Source: an uncultured Nitrospina sp. (GTDB lineage: Bacteria; Nitrospinota; Nitrospinia; Nitrospinales; VA-1). From it: a stretch of DNA of 64,000 nucleotides. Position 1 is the first letter of the stretch. Each line of letters opens with the position of its first letter. Positions 6,296 to 14,502 of the stretch are shown piece after piece. The notes under the pieces are model-generated. The model saw only the letters and a list, made by a program, of their open reading frames with translations, was not told the DNA's origin and made no database searches. The stretch spans positions 1 to 64,000 of the forward strand of contig CALAGQ010000126.1 of assembly GCA_937891765.1 (NCBI GenBank). The letters run 5' to 3'. A program made the translations under genes and the position numbers.

Positions 6296-9109
6296 ATGGC
6301 TCTGAATAGCAGTTTAATCTCCAGCTACGGCAAGGAAAGTCTGCCGGAGATTCTTCACCATATTGCCACCCGGTTGAAGAAGCTCTATGACTGCAAAATG
6401 GTGCGGATCAATCTTGAGGATCTTTATGAAGGGATGCTGGTCTGCCAATATGTCACCGACCAGAACCAACCGAATCAGGAGCCCATCACTAAATTCGTCT
6501 CGCCGGAGGCTTCGATCATTTCGCAGGCGTTCCTGAATAATGAAGTGGTGTTTTCGTGGGATGAGTCGGAGAAATTTGAGAAGCTACAGAATCCGGTTGA
6601 GAAGCTGGCGGGTATTAAGGCTACCGCCGTGTTCCCCATCACCTATCAGTTTCGCCCCATCGGCACCATCAGTCTGGATTGGGGAAAGACCGGCGAGTTT
6701 CTTAATGAAGAACAGAAAAAGGAGATTGTCGATTTTCTCAGCGATGCCAGCGGCACCATTGACCGCGCCAAGCGGTTCCACCAGAAACTGTCGTTCTCTC
6801 GCCATCTTGATCTGGCGCGGAAAAAAGAAGCGGCGTGGATGATGATGCGCTCTGCGGTGCAACTGATCGACAAGCTGACTCTGGCCTCGGTGTGGGTGCC
6901 CTCTTCCATTCAAAACCCTAAATCGCGGGAGTTGAGCAACCGGGTCGAAATTCTCGCGGCATTTTCAAAAAACAAAGAAGACGTGCTGGTTTATAACACC
7001 CGCGACCATATCACTCTCCACAAGGAGAACCTGATCAACCGCATTGTCCTGCATGACGACCGTAAGGGCCTCATCGCCAAGGACTCAGAACTGAAGGCGG
7101 TCTATATCGAAGATGTTATGGAAGAAAGTTTCACCCGCAAAGCGGTGGCGCGCAAAATTGATCTGGTCTCGCTTTATCAGGTGCCAAAATTCAATGCAAA
7201 AACCGGGCAGTTGATCTGCGTGGTGAATTATTACACCAATACCTTGCACAAGTTCACCCGTTTCGAAAAACCGCTACTGGAAAACCACGCGGCCATGGTG
7301 GAGAAACTGATTCTCGAGGAAAACCCGGAGCATGTTGAAATCGAGGTGCTCAGCGAAATCGAGGAACTGCTATCTGATGCTGATGACAACCTGGCCTCGT
7401 TTCTCGACAAGATTCTGGCAAAAACTTCGGAGTTGATCGGTGCCGACTCGGGAACCATTTCCATCCATAAAATTCTCGATGGCAAACCCTGGCTCATCAT
7501 TGAAGATGAAGAAGGTAATCTTGTTGGGGCTAAATCCCGCGGCTGGATGAAAAGCAAGATTCCCCTTCTGCCTGTCGGTGGGGAGGAGCTTCCTGTTGAG
7601 CAAAGATCTCTCAACGGTTATGTGGCGCATACTGCGAGACCGGTTTTAATTGCCAATGTGGAAGATGTTAAGCAGACACGAGGTTTTTATAAAAACCTTT
7701 CTGCGCAAATCCAGTCTGCGCTGGCCGTCCCCATCATTCACGGCAGTCATGTGCTCGGAGTGATCAATCAGGACAGCTTTCAAAAACATTTCTTCACCCC
7801 GGAGCATCAAAAAATTCTCCAGATCATCGCCAGCCTGATTAGCCAGAAGGTGAACAACCTCCAGCAGATTGAAACACTGAAACGGGAACTGCTACAACTC
7901 AAGAAGGATATTGAGTACCGCGACCCTAAGGTTTCGTCCTATCATTTTGGCAACGTGATTGGGAAAAGTAAGAACGTCAATTCGCTGGTCAACCAGATCC
8001 AGACCGTTGTGGATTCCATTTTCAACCGCATGCTCAATTGGGAGGGCAATCAACAGCGCGAAGTCATGACCGGCTTACCCAGCCTTCTCATTCAAGGGCA
8101 GACAGGCTCGGGCAAGGAATTCTTTTTCAATAATATCTATTCCCATCTCAATGACATGTTCCAAAAAGAGAGAGGAGCCCACTTCAAACTGCCTTTAAGA
8201 AAAACCAATATCGCCGCCTACAGCGGCGAGTTGACGTATAGCGAATTGTTTGGTCATAAGAAAGGTGCTTTCACCGGAGCCGAGTTCAACCGCCAGGGCA
8301 TTCTGGAAGAAGCTCATGGTGGAGTGGTTTTTCTAGATGAGATTGGCGACGCCGACCCGAAAACACAAGTGCAGTTGCTGCGCTTTCTCGATACCGGAGT
8401 GTTCATGAGACTGGGTGAAAACCAGCCGCGTATTTCCAAAATATTTTTGATCGCCGCAACCAATAAAGACCTGCTTGAGGAAATTGAGGAAGGACGGTTT
8501 CGGGAAGACCTGTACCACCGACTCAATGCCTTGAGCTTCCAGATACCACGACTGAACGAACGGGAAGAAGATATTGAGGATCTCGCCACACATTTTCTCG
8601 GCATTCTCTTTAACTCCTATAGAAAGGAAGGCAACGACCCGACCCCACCACAATTGGAACCGGCGGCGGTGGAATATCTCAAACAACATTCTTATCGGGG
8701 GAACGTCCGGGAACTGAAAAACATCCTGCTACGAGCCATGCTGTTCCGTAAAGGAGCTACGATCACTAAAGACGAAATCATGTCAGCATGCCGACCGTCC
8801 TCTCCAGAGTCACCCTCTGGGGGCATCACAGATCGGAACTTTATCGATACATTATTGAATCAATTTGAGGCGGGAGAGGCCAATTTCTGGACGGATGTCC
8901 ATCAGCCTTTTAAAGCCAACCATTTGACCCGGGACACGGTGCGGTCGCTAATACTGGCGGCAAAAAGCCGGTATCAAACCAATCTGCCGGGGCTGGCGGT
9001 AAAACTGCGCGCCTGTAAAACTCGTTCGCATCTGGAGTCTGACGAAAAGAAAAAGTTCATCAGCTTTAAGAACTTTTTGTATAAAACCGTAAAATTATCA
9101 TCCAACTGA
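6296..9109 (+). CDS. GAF-domain sigma-54-dependent activator
   Basis: About 937 residues from the preferred ATG at 6296; the frame opens earlier but the upstream codons look untranslated. The N-terminal ~530 residues contain two or three GAF-like sensor modules (for example SALAVPIIHGSHVLGVINQD at ~480-500). The AAA+ domain (~545-810) has Walker A GQTGSGKE, the sigma-54 contact loop GAFTGA, Walker B VVFLDEIGD and an R-finger region RFREDLYHRL. The C-terminus is not the usual Fis helix-turn-helix: it has FWTDVHQPF and then a Lys-rich tail, resembling the C-terminus of a sigma-54 activator subgroup. It would activate sigma-54 promoters in response to a small molecule or redox signal, but the targets are unknown. 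It stands alone upstream of ahcY, which has its own promoter. Confidence 0.85.
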   Translation: MALNSSLISSYGKESLPEILHHIATRLKKLYDCKMVRINLEDLYEGMLVCQYVTDQNQPNQEPITKFVSPEASIISQAFLNNEVVFSWDESEKFEKLQNPVEKLAGIKATAVFPITYQFRPIGTISLDWGKTGEFLNEEQKKEIVDFLSDASGTIDRAKRFHQKLSFSRHLDLARKKEAAWMMMRSAVQLIDKLTLASVWVPSSIQNPKSRELSNRVEILAAFSKNKEDVLVYNTRDHITLHKENLINRIVLHDDRKGLIAKDSELKAVYIEDVMEESFTRKAVARKIDLVSLYQVPKFNAKTGQLICVVNYYTNTLHKFTRFEKPLLENHAAMVEKLILEENPEHVEIEVLSEIEELLSDADDNLASFLDKILAKTSELIGADSGTISIHKILDGKPWLIIEDEEGNLVGAKSRGWMKSKIPLLPVGGEELPVEQRSLNGYVAHTARPVLIANVEDVKQTRGFYKNLSAQIQSALAVPIIHGSHVLGVINQDSFQKHFFTPEHQKILQIIASLISQKVNNLQQIETLKRELLQLKKDIEYRDPKVSSYHFGNVIGKSKNVNSLVNQIQTVVDSIFNRMLNWEGNQQREVMTGLPSLLIQGQTGSGKEFFFNNIYSHLNDMFQKERGAHFKLPLRKTNIAAYSGELTYSELFGHKKGAFTGAEFNRQGILEEAHGGVVFLDEIGDADPKTQVQLLRFLDTGVFMRLGENQPRISKIFLIAATNKDLLEEIEEGRFREDLYHRLNALSFQIPRLNEREEDIEDLATHFLGILFNSYRKEGNDPTPPQLEPAAVEYLKQHSYRGNVRELKNILLRAMLFRKGATITKDEIMSACRPSSPESPSGGITDRNFIDTLLNQFEAGEANFWTDVHQPFKANHLTRDTVRSLILAAKSRYQTNLPGLAVKLRACKTRSHLESDEKKKFISFKNFLYKTVKLSSN

Positions 9110-9145
9110 TATAGTTTGGGCTCATTCCCCTTTTTTAGGGATGGA

Positions 9146-9173
9146 TTGACGTCTAAATATAATCTGCTATAAT
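9146..9173 (+). promoter_or_regulatory. Sigma-70-type promoter for ahcY
   Basis: TTGACG at 9146-9151 and TATAAT at 9168-9173 are separated by 16 bases, close to consensus. The predicted transcript has a leader of about 150 bases before the ahcY ATG. The leader holds a possible stem between GGCCC (9251) and GGGCC (9286). Confidence 0.7.
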
Positions 9174-9327
9174 GGTAGAAAGCATTGTCGTAAAGAAAGA
9201 TGGAAATAATTCTTCCTGGCTCCATCCCCGTCACTCAAAATTTCGTAGCAGGCCCTGACCTTTTAAACGTATCAAATTCGTTAAGGGGCCCCAATATAAT
9301 CAAAAAACACTTTTAAAGGAGTAGCTC

Positions 9328-10629
9328 ATGTCAACAAGCACCGTCTCTGAAGACTTCAAGGTAAAAGATCTGTCACTGGCAGATTGGGGACGTAAAGAAA
9401 TCATCCTTGCCGAAAACGAAATGCCCGGACTCATGACTCTGCGCCAGAAATATGGCACGTCCAAACCTTTGAAAGGGGCGCGTATTGCTGGCTCCTTACA
9501 CATGACCATTCAAACCGCAGTGCTCATGGAAACTCTGGTCGAACTGGGTGCCGAGGTTCGCTGGGCTTCCTGCAATATATTTTCAACGCAGGACCATGCC
9601 GCCGCCGCCATGGCTAAAGCTGGCATTCCCACATTCGCCTGGAAAGAAGAAACCGAAGAAGAATATTGGTGGTGCACCGCTCAAACTTTGCTTTTTGAAG
9701 ATGGCCCCAATATGATCCTCGATGACGGTGGAGATCTCACCGCTTATGTTCACGAAAAACACCCTGAACTGCTGGCTAACATCAAAGGAGTCACGGAAGA
9801 GACCACCACCGGCGTGCACAACCTTTATAAGATGATCGAAAAAGGAACTCTAAAGCTCCCGGCGATGAACGTCAACGATTCGGTCACCAAGTCGAAATTC
9901 GACAACCTTTATGGCTGCCGGGAATCCCTTGCTGACGGCATCAAGCGCGCCACCGATATTATGATTGCCGGAAAAGTAGTCGTTGTTGGCGGGTATGGAG
10001 ATGTCGGCAAAGGTTGCGCCGATGCCATGAAAGCTTTGGGAGCCAGGGTCATCATTACCGAAATCGACCCCATCTGCGCATTGCAGGCGGCGATGGAAGG
10101 CTATGAAGTCACCACTATGGAAGAAGCTGTTAAAGAGGGAAATATTTTTGTCACCACAACAGGATGCGCAGACATTATCCGTATTGATCATATGGAAAAA
10201 ATGAAGAACGATGCCATTGTTTGTAATATTGGACACTTTGATATTGAAATTCAGGTCGATGCGTTGAACAAGTTTCCTGGAATTGTCAAAGACGTTATCA
10301 AACCGCAGGTGGACAAATACACCTTCCCTGATGGGCACAATATCCTTCTGCTGGCAGAAGGAAGGCTGGTAAACCTGGGTTGCGCGACCGGGCATCCATC
10401 TTTCGTGATGTCCAACTCATTCACCAATCAGGTGCTGGCGCAAATAGAGCTGTACACTAAACAATACGAAGTAGGTGTTTATACTTTACCGAAAATACTC
10501 GATGAAGAAGTCGCACGTCTGCATCTGGATAAACTGGGCGTGAAGCTGACAAAACTCACCGACAAGCAGGCCGAATATCTGAGCGTGCCGATAGAAGGTC
10601 CGTACAAACCTGAGCATTACCGCTATTAA
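9328..10629 (+). CDS. ahcY: Adenosylhomocysteinase (SAH hydrolase)
   Basis: This 433-residue NAD-dependent cytosolic enzyme splits S-adenosylhomocysteine to adenosine and homocysteine, clearing the by-product of methyltransferases. Hallmarks are [12 protein letters not shown] near the N-terminus, the NAD-binding glycine loop [14 protein letters not shown] (~residues 214-227), [21 protein letters not shown], and the C-terminal KPEHYRY. Length is normal for the bacterial form without the ~40-residue insert. AAAGGAG lies eight bases before the ATG. A consensus promoter lies upstream and a strong hairpin terminator follows, so it is a single-gene unit. Confidence 0.97.
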   Translation: MSTSTVSEDFKVKDLSLADWGRKEIILAENEMPGLMTLRQKYGTSKPLKGARIAGSLHMTIQTAVLMETLVELGAEVRWASCNIFSTQDHAAAAMAKAGIPTFAWKEETEEEYWWCTAQTLLFEDGPNMILDDGGDLTAYVHEKHPELLANIKGVTEETTTGVHNLYKMIEKGTLKLPAMNVNDSVTKSKFDNLYGCRESLADGIKRATDIMIAGKVVVVGGYGDVGKGCADAMKALGARVIITEIDPICALQAAMEGYEVTTMEEAVKEGNIFVTTTGCADIIRIDHMEKMKNDAIVCNIGHFDIEIQVDALNKFPGIVKDVIKPQVDKYTFPDGHNILLLAEGRLVNLGCATGHPSFVMSNSFTNQVLAQIELYTKQYEVGVYTLPKILDEEVARLHLDKLGVKLTKLTDKQAEYLSVPIEGPYKPEHYRY

Positions 10630-10646
10630 AATAATTAGCGCAAAAC

Positions 10647-10682
10647 AAAACCGGCTTCCCATTTCGGGAGGCCGGTTTTTTT
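10647..10682 (+). terminator. Intrinsic terminator after ahcY
   Basis: An 11-base stem with one mismatch (ACCGGCTTCCC / GGGAGGCCGGT) with a 5-base loop is followed by a run of seven T. The upstream A-run makes it potentially bidirectional, serving the convergent oleB end as well. Confidence 0.9.
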
Positions 10683-10705
10683 GTGCGATTAAGAATTTAT
10701 TCGTT

Positions 10706-11578
10706 TCAGACTGGGTTCTTCTCGAAAAATTCTTTCATCATTGGCAGAATACGTTCGTGTGCATCTTCCACCACATAATGTCCGGCATCTTCAATGCGGT
10801 GCACTTCGGCCTGCGGGAAAATCTCCTGCCAGCGTTTCAGGAAATGATCGTTAAAAACAAAATCATGCGCTCCCCAGATAATTTGCACGGGGTGCTGGCG
10901 AAATAGTTTCAGGTTCTCTTCAATATGCTGAATCACCAGATAGCTCGGCGAATCGGAGTTCATCGGTATATCCTGCACAAAACGCAAATTTGCCACACGA
11001 TTGGCAAAATTATCGTAAGGTTCCAGATAACCGGCTTGGACATCTTCTGTCATTCTTTCCTGTTTCTTGCAAGCCCATCGGATGGCACCCTTGGCAAACG
11101 CATTAAATCCGCGAATGGCGAGTGCGCCGAATCCGGGAAGGCGGCACAGTCTCAGCCTTAATGGTATCTCCCGCGATAAAAATGCAGCGGTATTGAAAAT
11201 CACCAACCTCCTGATTCGTTCTGGATGCCGAACCGCGAATCCCATACCAATTGCCCCACCCCAGTCATGCACAACCAGAGTGATGTTATCGAGCTTGAGG
11301 TGGTCCGTCAGTTTCTCCACATTATCGATGTGTTGAGAAAGCGTGTAAGGGTAGTTTTGTGGTTTGTCTGATTTCCCCATCCCCATATGGTCGGGCACCA
11401 CGCAGCGATAAGAGTCTTTCAGTCCCAGAATCAAATTACGGTAATAAAAGGACCAGGTAGGATTGCCATGTAGCATGAGAAGCGGCTCGTTACCTGAAGA
11501 TCCCTCATCCAGATAATGGTAACGAAGCTTTTCCAGTTGCAGGCTATGCGATGAAAAGGGATAAAGCTCTGTCACCAC
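10706..11578 (-). CDS. oleB: OleB-like alpha/beta hydrolase (haloalkane dehalogenase fold)
   Basis: A 290-residue alpha/beta hydrolase. The oxyanion motif HGNPTW is at residues 37-42, the nucleophile is Asp in VVHDWGG (D105) and the catalytic His is in DAGHYV (~H267). An Asp nucleophile marks the haloalkane dehalogenase/OleB group rather than serine esterases. In hydrocarbon biosynthesis OleB decarboxylates a beta-lactone to a long-chain olefin. The gene overlaps the 3' end of the OleA-like gene by seven bases, which favours OleB. OleC and OleD are not adjacent, so the final product in this organism is uncertain; a dehalogenase or epoxide hydrolase is the alternative. Confidence 0.75.
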   Translation of the reverse strand: MVTELYPFSSHSLQLEKLRYHYLDEGSSGNEPLLMLHGNPTWSFYYRNLILGLKDSYRCVVPDHMGMGKSDKPQNYPYTLSQHIDNVEKLTDHLKLDNITLVVHDWGGAIGMGFAVRHPERIRRLVIFNTAAFLSREIPLRLRLCRLPGFGALAIRGFNAFAKGAIRWACKKQERMTEDVQAGYLEPYDNFANRVANLRFVQDIPMNSDSPSYLVIQHIEENLKLFRQHPVQIIWGAHDFVFNDHFLKRWQEIFPQAEVHRIEDAGHYVVEDAHERILPMMKEFFEKNPV

Positions 11579-12618
11579 TCAACACCCATCATCATGCAGT
11601 TGAGTCCACTGCCTATACCGAGCAGCGCGGCTTTGTCGCCAGACTTAAGAACATTTTTTTCTATTCCCATCGCCAATGTCGTTGGTAGCGAGGCCGACCC
11701 GGTATTGCCGAGAAACTCCAGTGTGGAAAAATCTTTTTCAGGATCGAGCCCGACATTTTCATACATGAGTTTTCGGTGGCCTTTGCCGACCTGATGGCAG
11801 AAGACTCGACTAACATCTTCATTTTTCCAGCCAAGCTCTTCACGGGTACGCGCCCAGGTTTTACCGGCAAGCCTGCACCCCTCTAGCATCAAAGTTTCGG
11901 AGTCAGTTTCCATCAGCGGCGACCAATCTCCCCCTGCCCCGCTGTCATCACTACCGCGACATAAATGGTTGAACTTGGTTTCAGCCAGAGAGACACCACC
12001 CATAAAGCGGTGGTTTTGCCTGGCAATTTTTTCATGGGCCAGAACAACGCCGACTGCGGAAGAACCAATCGTCAAGGATGCGAAAGAGGATTTAATATTA
12101 CTGCGGGTAATGTCCTGCCGGGCCAACAAAGTCTCGATGGTGTTGTTCACCAGTGGGCCACCATTTTCTCCGGACACCACCAATCCTGCCAATATCTGGT
12201 TTTGTTCAATCATGTTGGCAATGATCATCATGCTGTTCAGCACACCCAGGCAGGCATTGGAAACATCGAACACAAATGCTTCAACGGGGAGCTTCAAGTT
12301 ATTATGAATAACCGAAGCGGTGGAAGGTTCGAGAAAATCTCTGCATACGGATGCAGAAATCAGACAACCAATTTGCGCAGGATCGATCCCGGATTGGGCA
12401 AGGGCCTTTTGTCCGGCAACAGTTGCCACCTCGCTGGGGAAAATCCCCTTCTCCCAGAATCGACGTTCCCTGATTCCGCTCATCAATTCCAGCCTGCCTT
12501 GCGGAAGTTTGAGCCGATCATAAAGAGGAGCCAGTCTTTTTTCAATTTCAGCCGAGGTCACAATATTGTCAGGAAGGTGGTAACCCAGACCTTCGATACA
12601 AACTTTTTCAAAACGCAT
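11572..12618 (-). CDS. oleA: OleA-like thiolase (acyl-CoA head-to-head condensing enzyme)
   Basis: A 348-residue FabH-fold enzyme. Catalytic residues are C123 (SNACLG), H275 (FCHQVGKG) and N305 (NTGSAS). E97 in SVCRDFLEPST sits where OleA carries its second-chain glutamate, which separates it from plain FabH. It would join two fatty acyl-CoAs into a beta-keto acid. It starts two bases after the msbA stop and overlaps oleB, so msbA-oleA-oleB form one operon. Another KAS III role remains possible because oleC and oleD are not seen. Confidence 0.8.
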   Translation of the reverse strand: MRFEKVCIEGLGYHLPDNIVTSAEIEKRLAPLYDRLKLPQGRLELMSGIRERRFWEKGIFPSEVATVAGQKALAQSGIDPAQIGCLISASVCRDFLEPSTASVIHNNLKLPVEAFVFDVSNACLGVLNSMMIIANMIEQNQILAGLVVSGENGGPLVNNTIETLLARQDITRSNIKSSFASLTIGSSAVGVVLAHEKIARQNHRFMGGVSLAETKFNHLCRGSDDSGAGGDWSPLMETDSETLMLEGCRLAGKTWARTREELGWKNEDVSRVFCHQVGKGHRKLMYENVGLDPEKDFSTLEFLGNTGSASLPTTLAMGIEKNVLKSGDKAALLGIGSGLNCMMMGVEW

Positions 12619-12619
12619 T

Positions 12620-14374
12620 TTAATTGTTTTCTTTGATATCTTTGTTTTTCAGGTCTATGAACTGCATTTCATAATATTTCTGGTACAAACCGCTACTGGT
12701 GAGAAGCGATTCATGTGTCCCCGATTCTACGATCTGGCCTTTGTCCATGACAAGTATTCGGTTGGCGTGTTTAATCGTTGACAGACGATGTGCGATAACA
12801 AAAGACGTCCTGTGTTCCATGAGATTATGCAGGGCCTCCTGAACCAGCTTTTCAGATTCAGAATCCAATGCTGATGTGGCTTCATCGAGAACCAGAATCG
12901 GAGCGTTCCTTAAAATGGCCCGGGCGATGGCGATTCTCTGCCGTTGTCCACCAGACAGTTTGACTCCCCGTTCGCCGATGAGAGTGTCATAACCGTCATC
13001 CAGATTCGATACGAAAAAATCCACATGAGCAGCTCGGGCGGCCTCCATAATTTCTTCGCGGGTGACCTCCTCCTCACAACCAAAAGCGATGTTGTTCCAG
13101 ATGGTGTCGTTAAACAAAAAAGTCTCCTGAGTCACCAGGGCCAGTTGCCGCCTCAAAGAAGCCAGTTTGTAATCCTGAATATGTTTCCCATCGATAAAGA
13201 TCGAACCGGAAGTCGCATCGAAGAACCGGAACAGCAGGTCAACCAAAGTTGTTTTGCCAGCTCCACTCATCCCCACAATGGCGATGACTTCCGATTTTTT
13301 TACAGAAAGGTTGATGTTACTCAAAACCATTGTGTTGCGGGATGGATAGCGAAAAGAAACATCCTTAAACTCAATGCTATCTTTGAAGTTTTCCAGTTCA
13401 TCCTCGCCTTCCCACATCTTTTCCTCTTCCTGATCGAGAATATCGAACACCCTTTCCGCTCCCGCCAGCGCTGTCTGAACACTGGTGTAGATTTTAAACA
13501 GAATTCGAAGAGGAGAATACATCATGAATAAGGCAACTATGAAAGCCAGAAATGTTCCCTGGCTGATTTCGCCATTCAAAACCTGATTCCCTCCATACCA
13601 CAGGATGAACGCCGAACTGATAACGCCTAACACCTCCAGAAAGGGTGAAGTGATTTCCATATACTTCACATTTTTTTTCATCACTCCAAGATAACTTTCG
13701 TTATCAACTCTAAACTTTTCTGTCTCACGCTGTTCCATGCTAAAAGCCCGGACAACTTTTATCCCTGAAAAGGATTCCAAAATAGTTGCGTTGATACTGC
13801 CCAGAATTTCCTGACCCCTTCGGGACAGGCCTCGCAGTTTTCGTGCAATATTTCCTACCGGGAAAACCGTTACAGGAAATATGATCAATGCCATCACTGC
13901 CCAGTCCCATTTCAAATAAAACACCCACGCCACGAGACCAATCAGCATCACACCGTTTTGCATAAACTCCTTCATCATTCGCGTTACGGTGGACTGCATG
14001 ATCGCAACATCATTATTGATTCTGGACATGAGTTCTCCCGTCTCATGGTCCTCAAAAAACATAAATGGTAGTTTGTGGATATGCGTGAACAATTTTTCCC
14101 TGAACTTCACCACCAACTCCCACGATATCCCAAAAATGATGAGATTTTGAGCATAGGTCAATATTGCCTTGATAACGTACAAAATGATCAGGGCAAGAGG
14201 AATTACCTTCAACATGAAATAATCTTTTTTTACAAAGATCTGGTCGAAGGTTTTTTGAATAATCGGAACGGGGGAAGTAGCAATAATACCAACGATAACG
14301 GAAAAGAAAATGGCCAGACATAAGCGACCCAGATAAGGTTTTAAGTTGCGGAATAAGCGCTTATAAAGGGACAT
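12620..14374 (-). CDS. msbA: MsbA-type ABC exporter (lipid/lipid A flippase)
   Basis: The ATG at 14374 (MSLYKRLFRNLKPYLGRL) is preferred, giving ~584 residues, the usual length for MsbA. The N-terminal transmembrane domain has six hydrophobic segments (~residues 15-310). The nucleotide-binding domain has Walker A VGMSGAGKTT, signature LSGGQRQRIA, Walker B ILVLDEATSALD and the H-loop VIAHRLST. It would flip lipid A-core or other lipids across the inner membrane, consistent with an outer membrane. Leading a transcript with oleA/oleB, it might instead export lipids related to those enzymes; that link is inference. Confidence 0.85.
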   Translation of the reverse strand: MSLYKRLFRNLKPYLGRLCLAIFFSVIVGIIATSPVPIIQKTFDQIFVKKDYFMLKVIPLALIILYVIKAILTYAQNLIIFGISWELVVKFREKLFTHIHKLPFMFFEDHETGELMSRINNDVAIMQSTVTRMMKEFMQNGVMLIGLVAWVFYLKWDWAVMALIIFPVTVFPVGNIARKLRGLSRRGQEILGSINATILESFSGIKVVRAFSMEQRETEKFRVDNESYLGVMKKNVKYMEITSPFLEVLGVISSAFILWYGGNQVLNGEISQGTFLAFIVALFMMYSPLRILFKIYTSVQTALAGAERVFDILDQEEEKMWEGEDELENFKDSIEFKDVSFRYPSRNTMVLSNINLSVKKSEVIAIVGMSGAGKTTLVDLLFRFFDATSGSIFIDGKHIQDYKLASLRRQLALVTQETFLFNDTIWNNIAFGCEEEVTREEIMEAARAAHVDFFVSNLDDGYDTLIGERGVKLSGGQRQRIAIARAILRNAPILVLDEATSALDSESEKLVQEALHNLMEHRTSFVIAHRLSTIKHANRILVMDKGQIVESGTHESLLTSSGLYQKYYEMQFIDLKNKDIKENN

Positions 14375-14426
14375 TGGCCACCGAGCAAGACAGGAAACTG
14401 AGTAACCTGTGGGACAGAAAATGAAA

Positions 14427-14470
14427 GGAAAAAGCCCCTGGCATTGAACTCGATTCAATATCCAGGGGCT
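14427..14470 (-). terminator. Intrinsic terminator after the stress-protein gene
   Basis: AGCCCCTGG / CCAGGGGCT forms a 9-base stem with an inner ATTGAA/TTCAAT stem. On the minus strand it is followed by a run of five T. It separates the universal-stress-protein gene from the msbA operon. Confidence 0.85.
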
Positions 14471-14502
14471 AGAAAAAACCGTTGCTTAAACGGGGTATTA
14501 AT

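Noticed and set aside
9174-9327. SAH or SAM riboswitch before ahcY
   Set aside because: The leader is long and may fold, but no known conserved core was recognisable.
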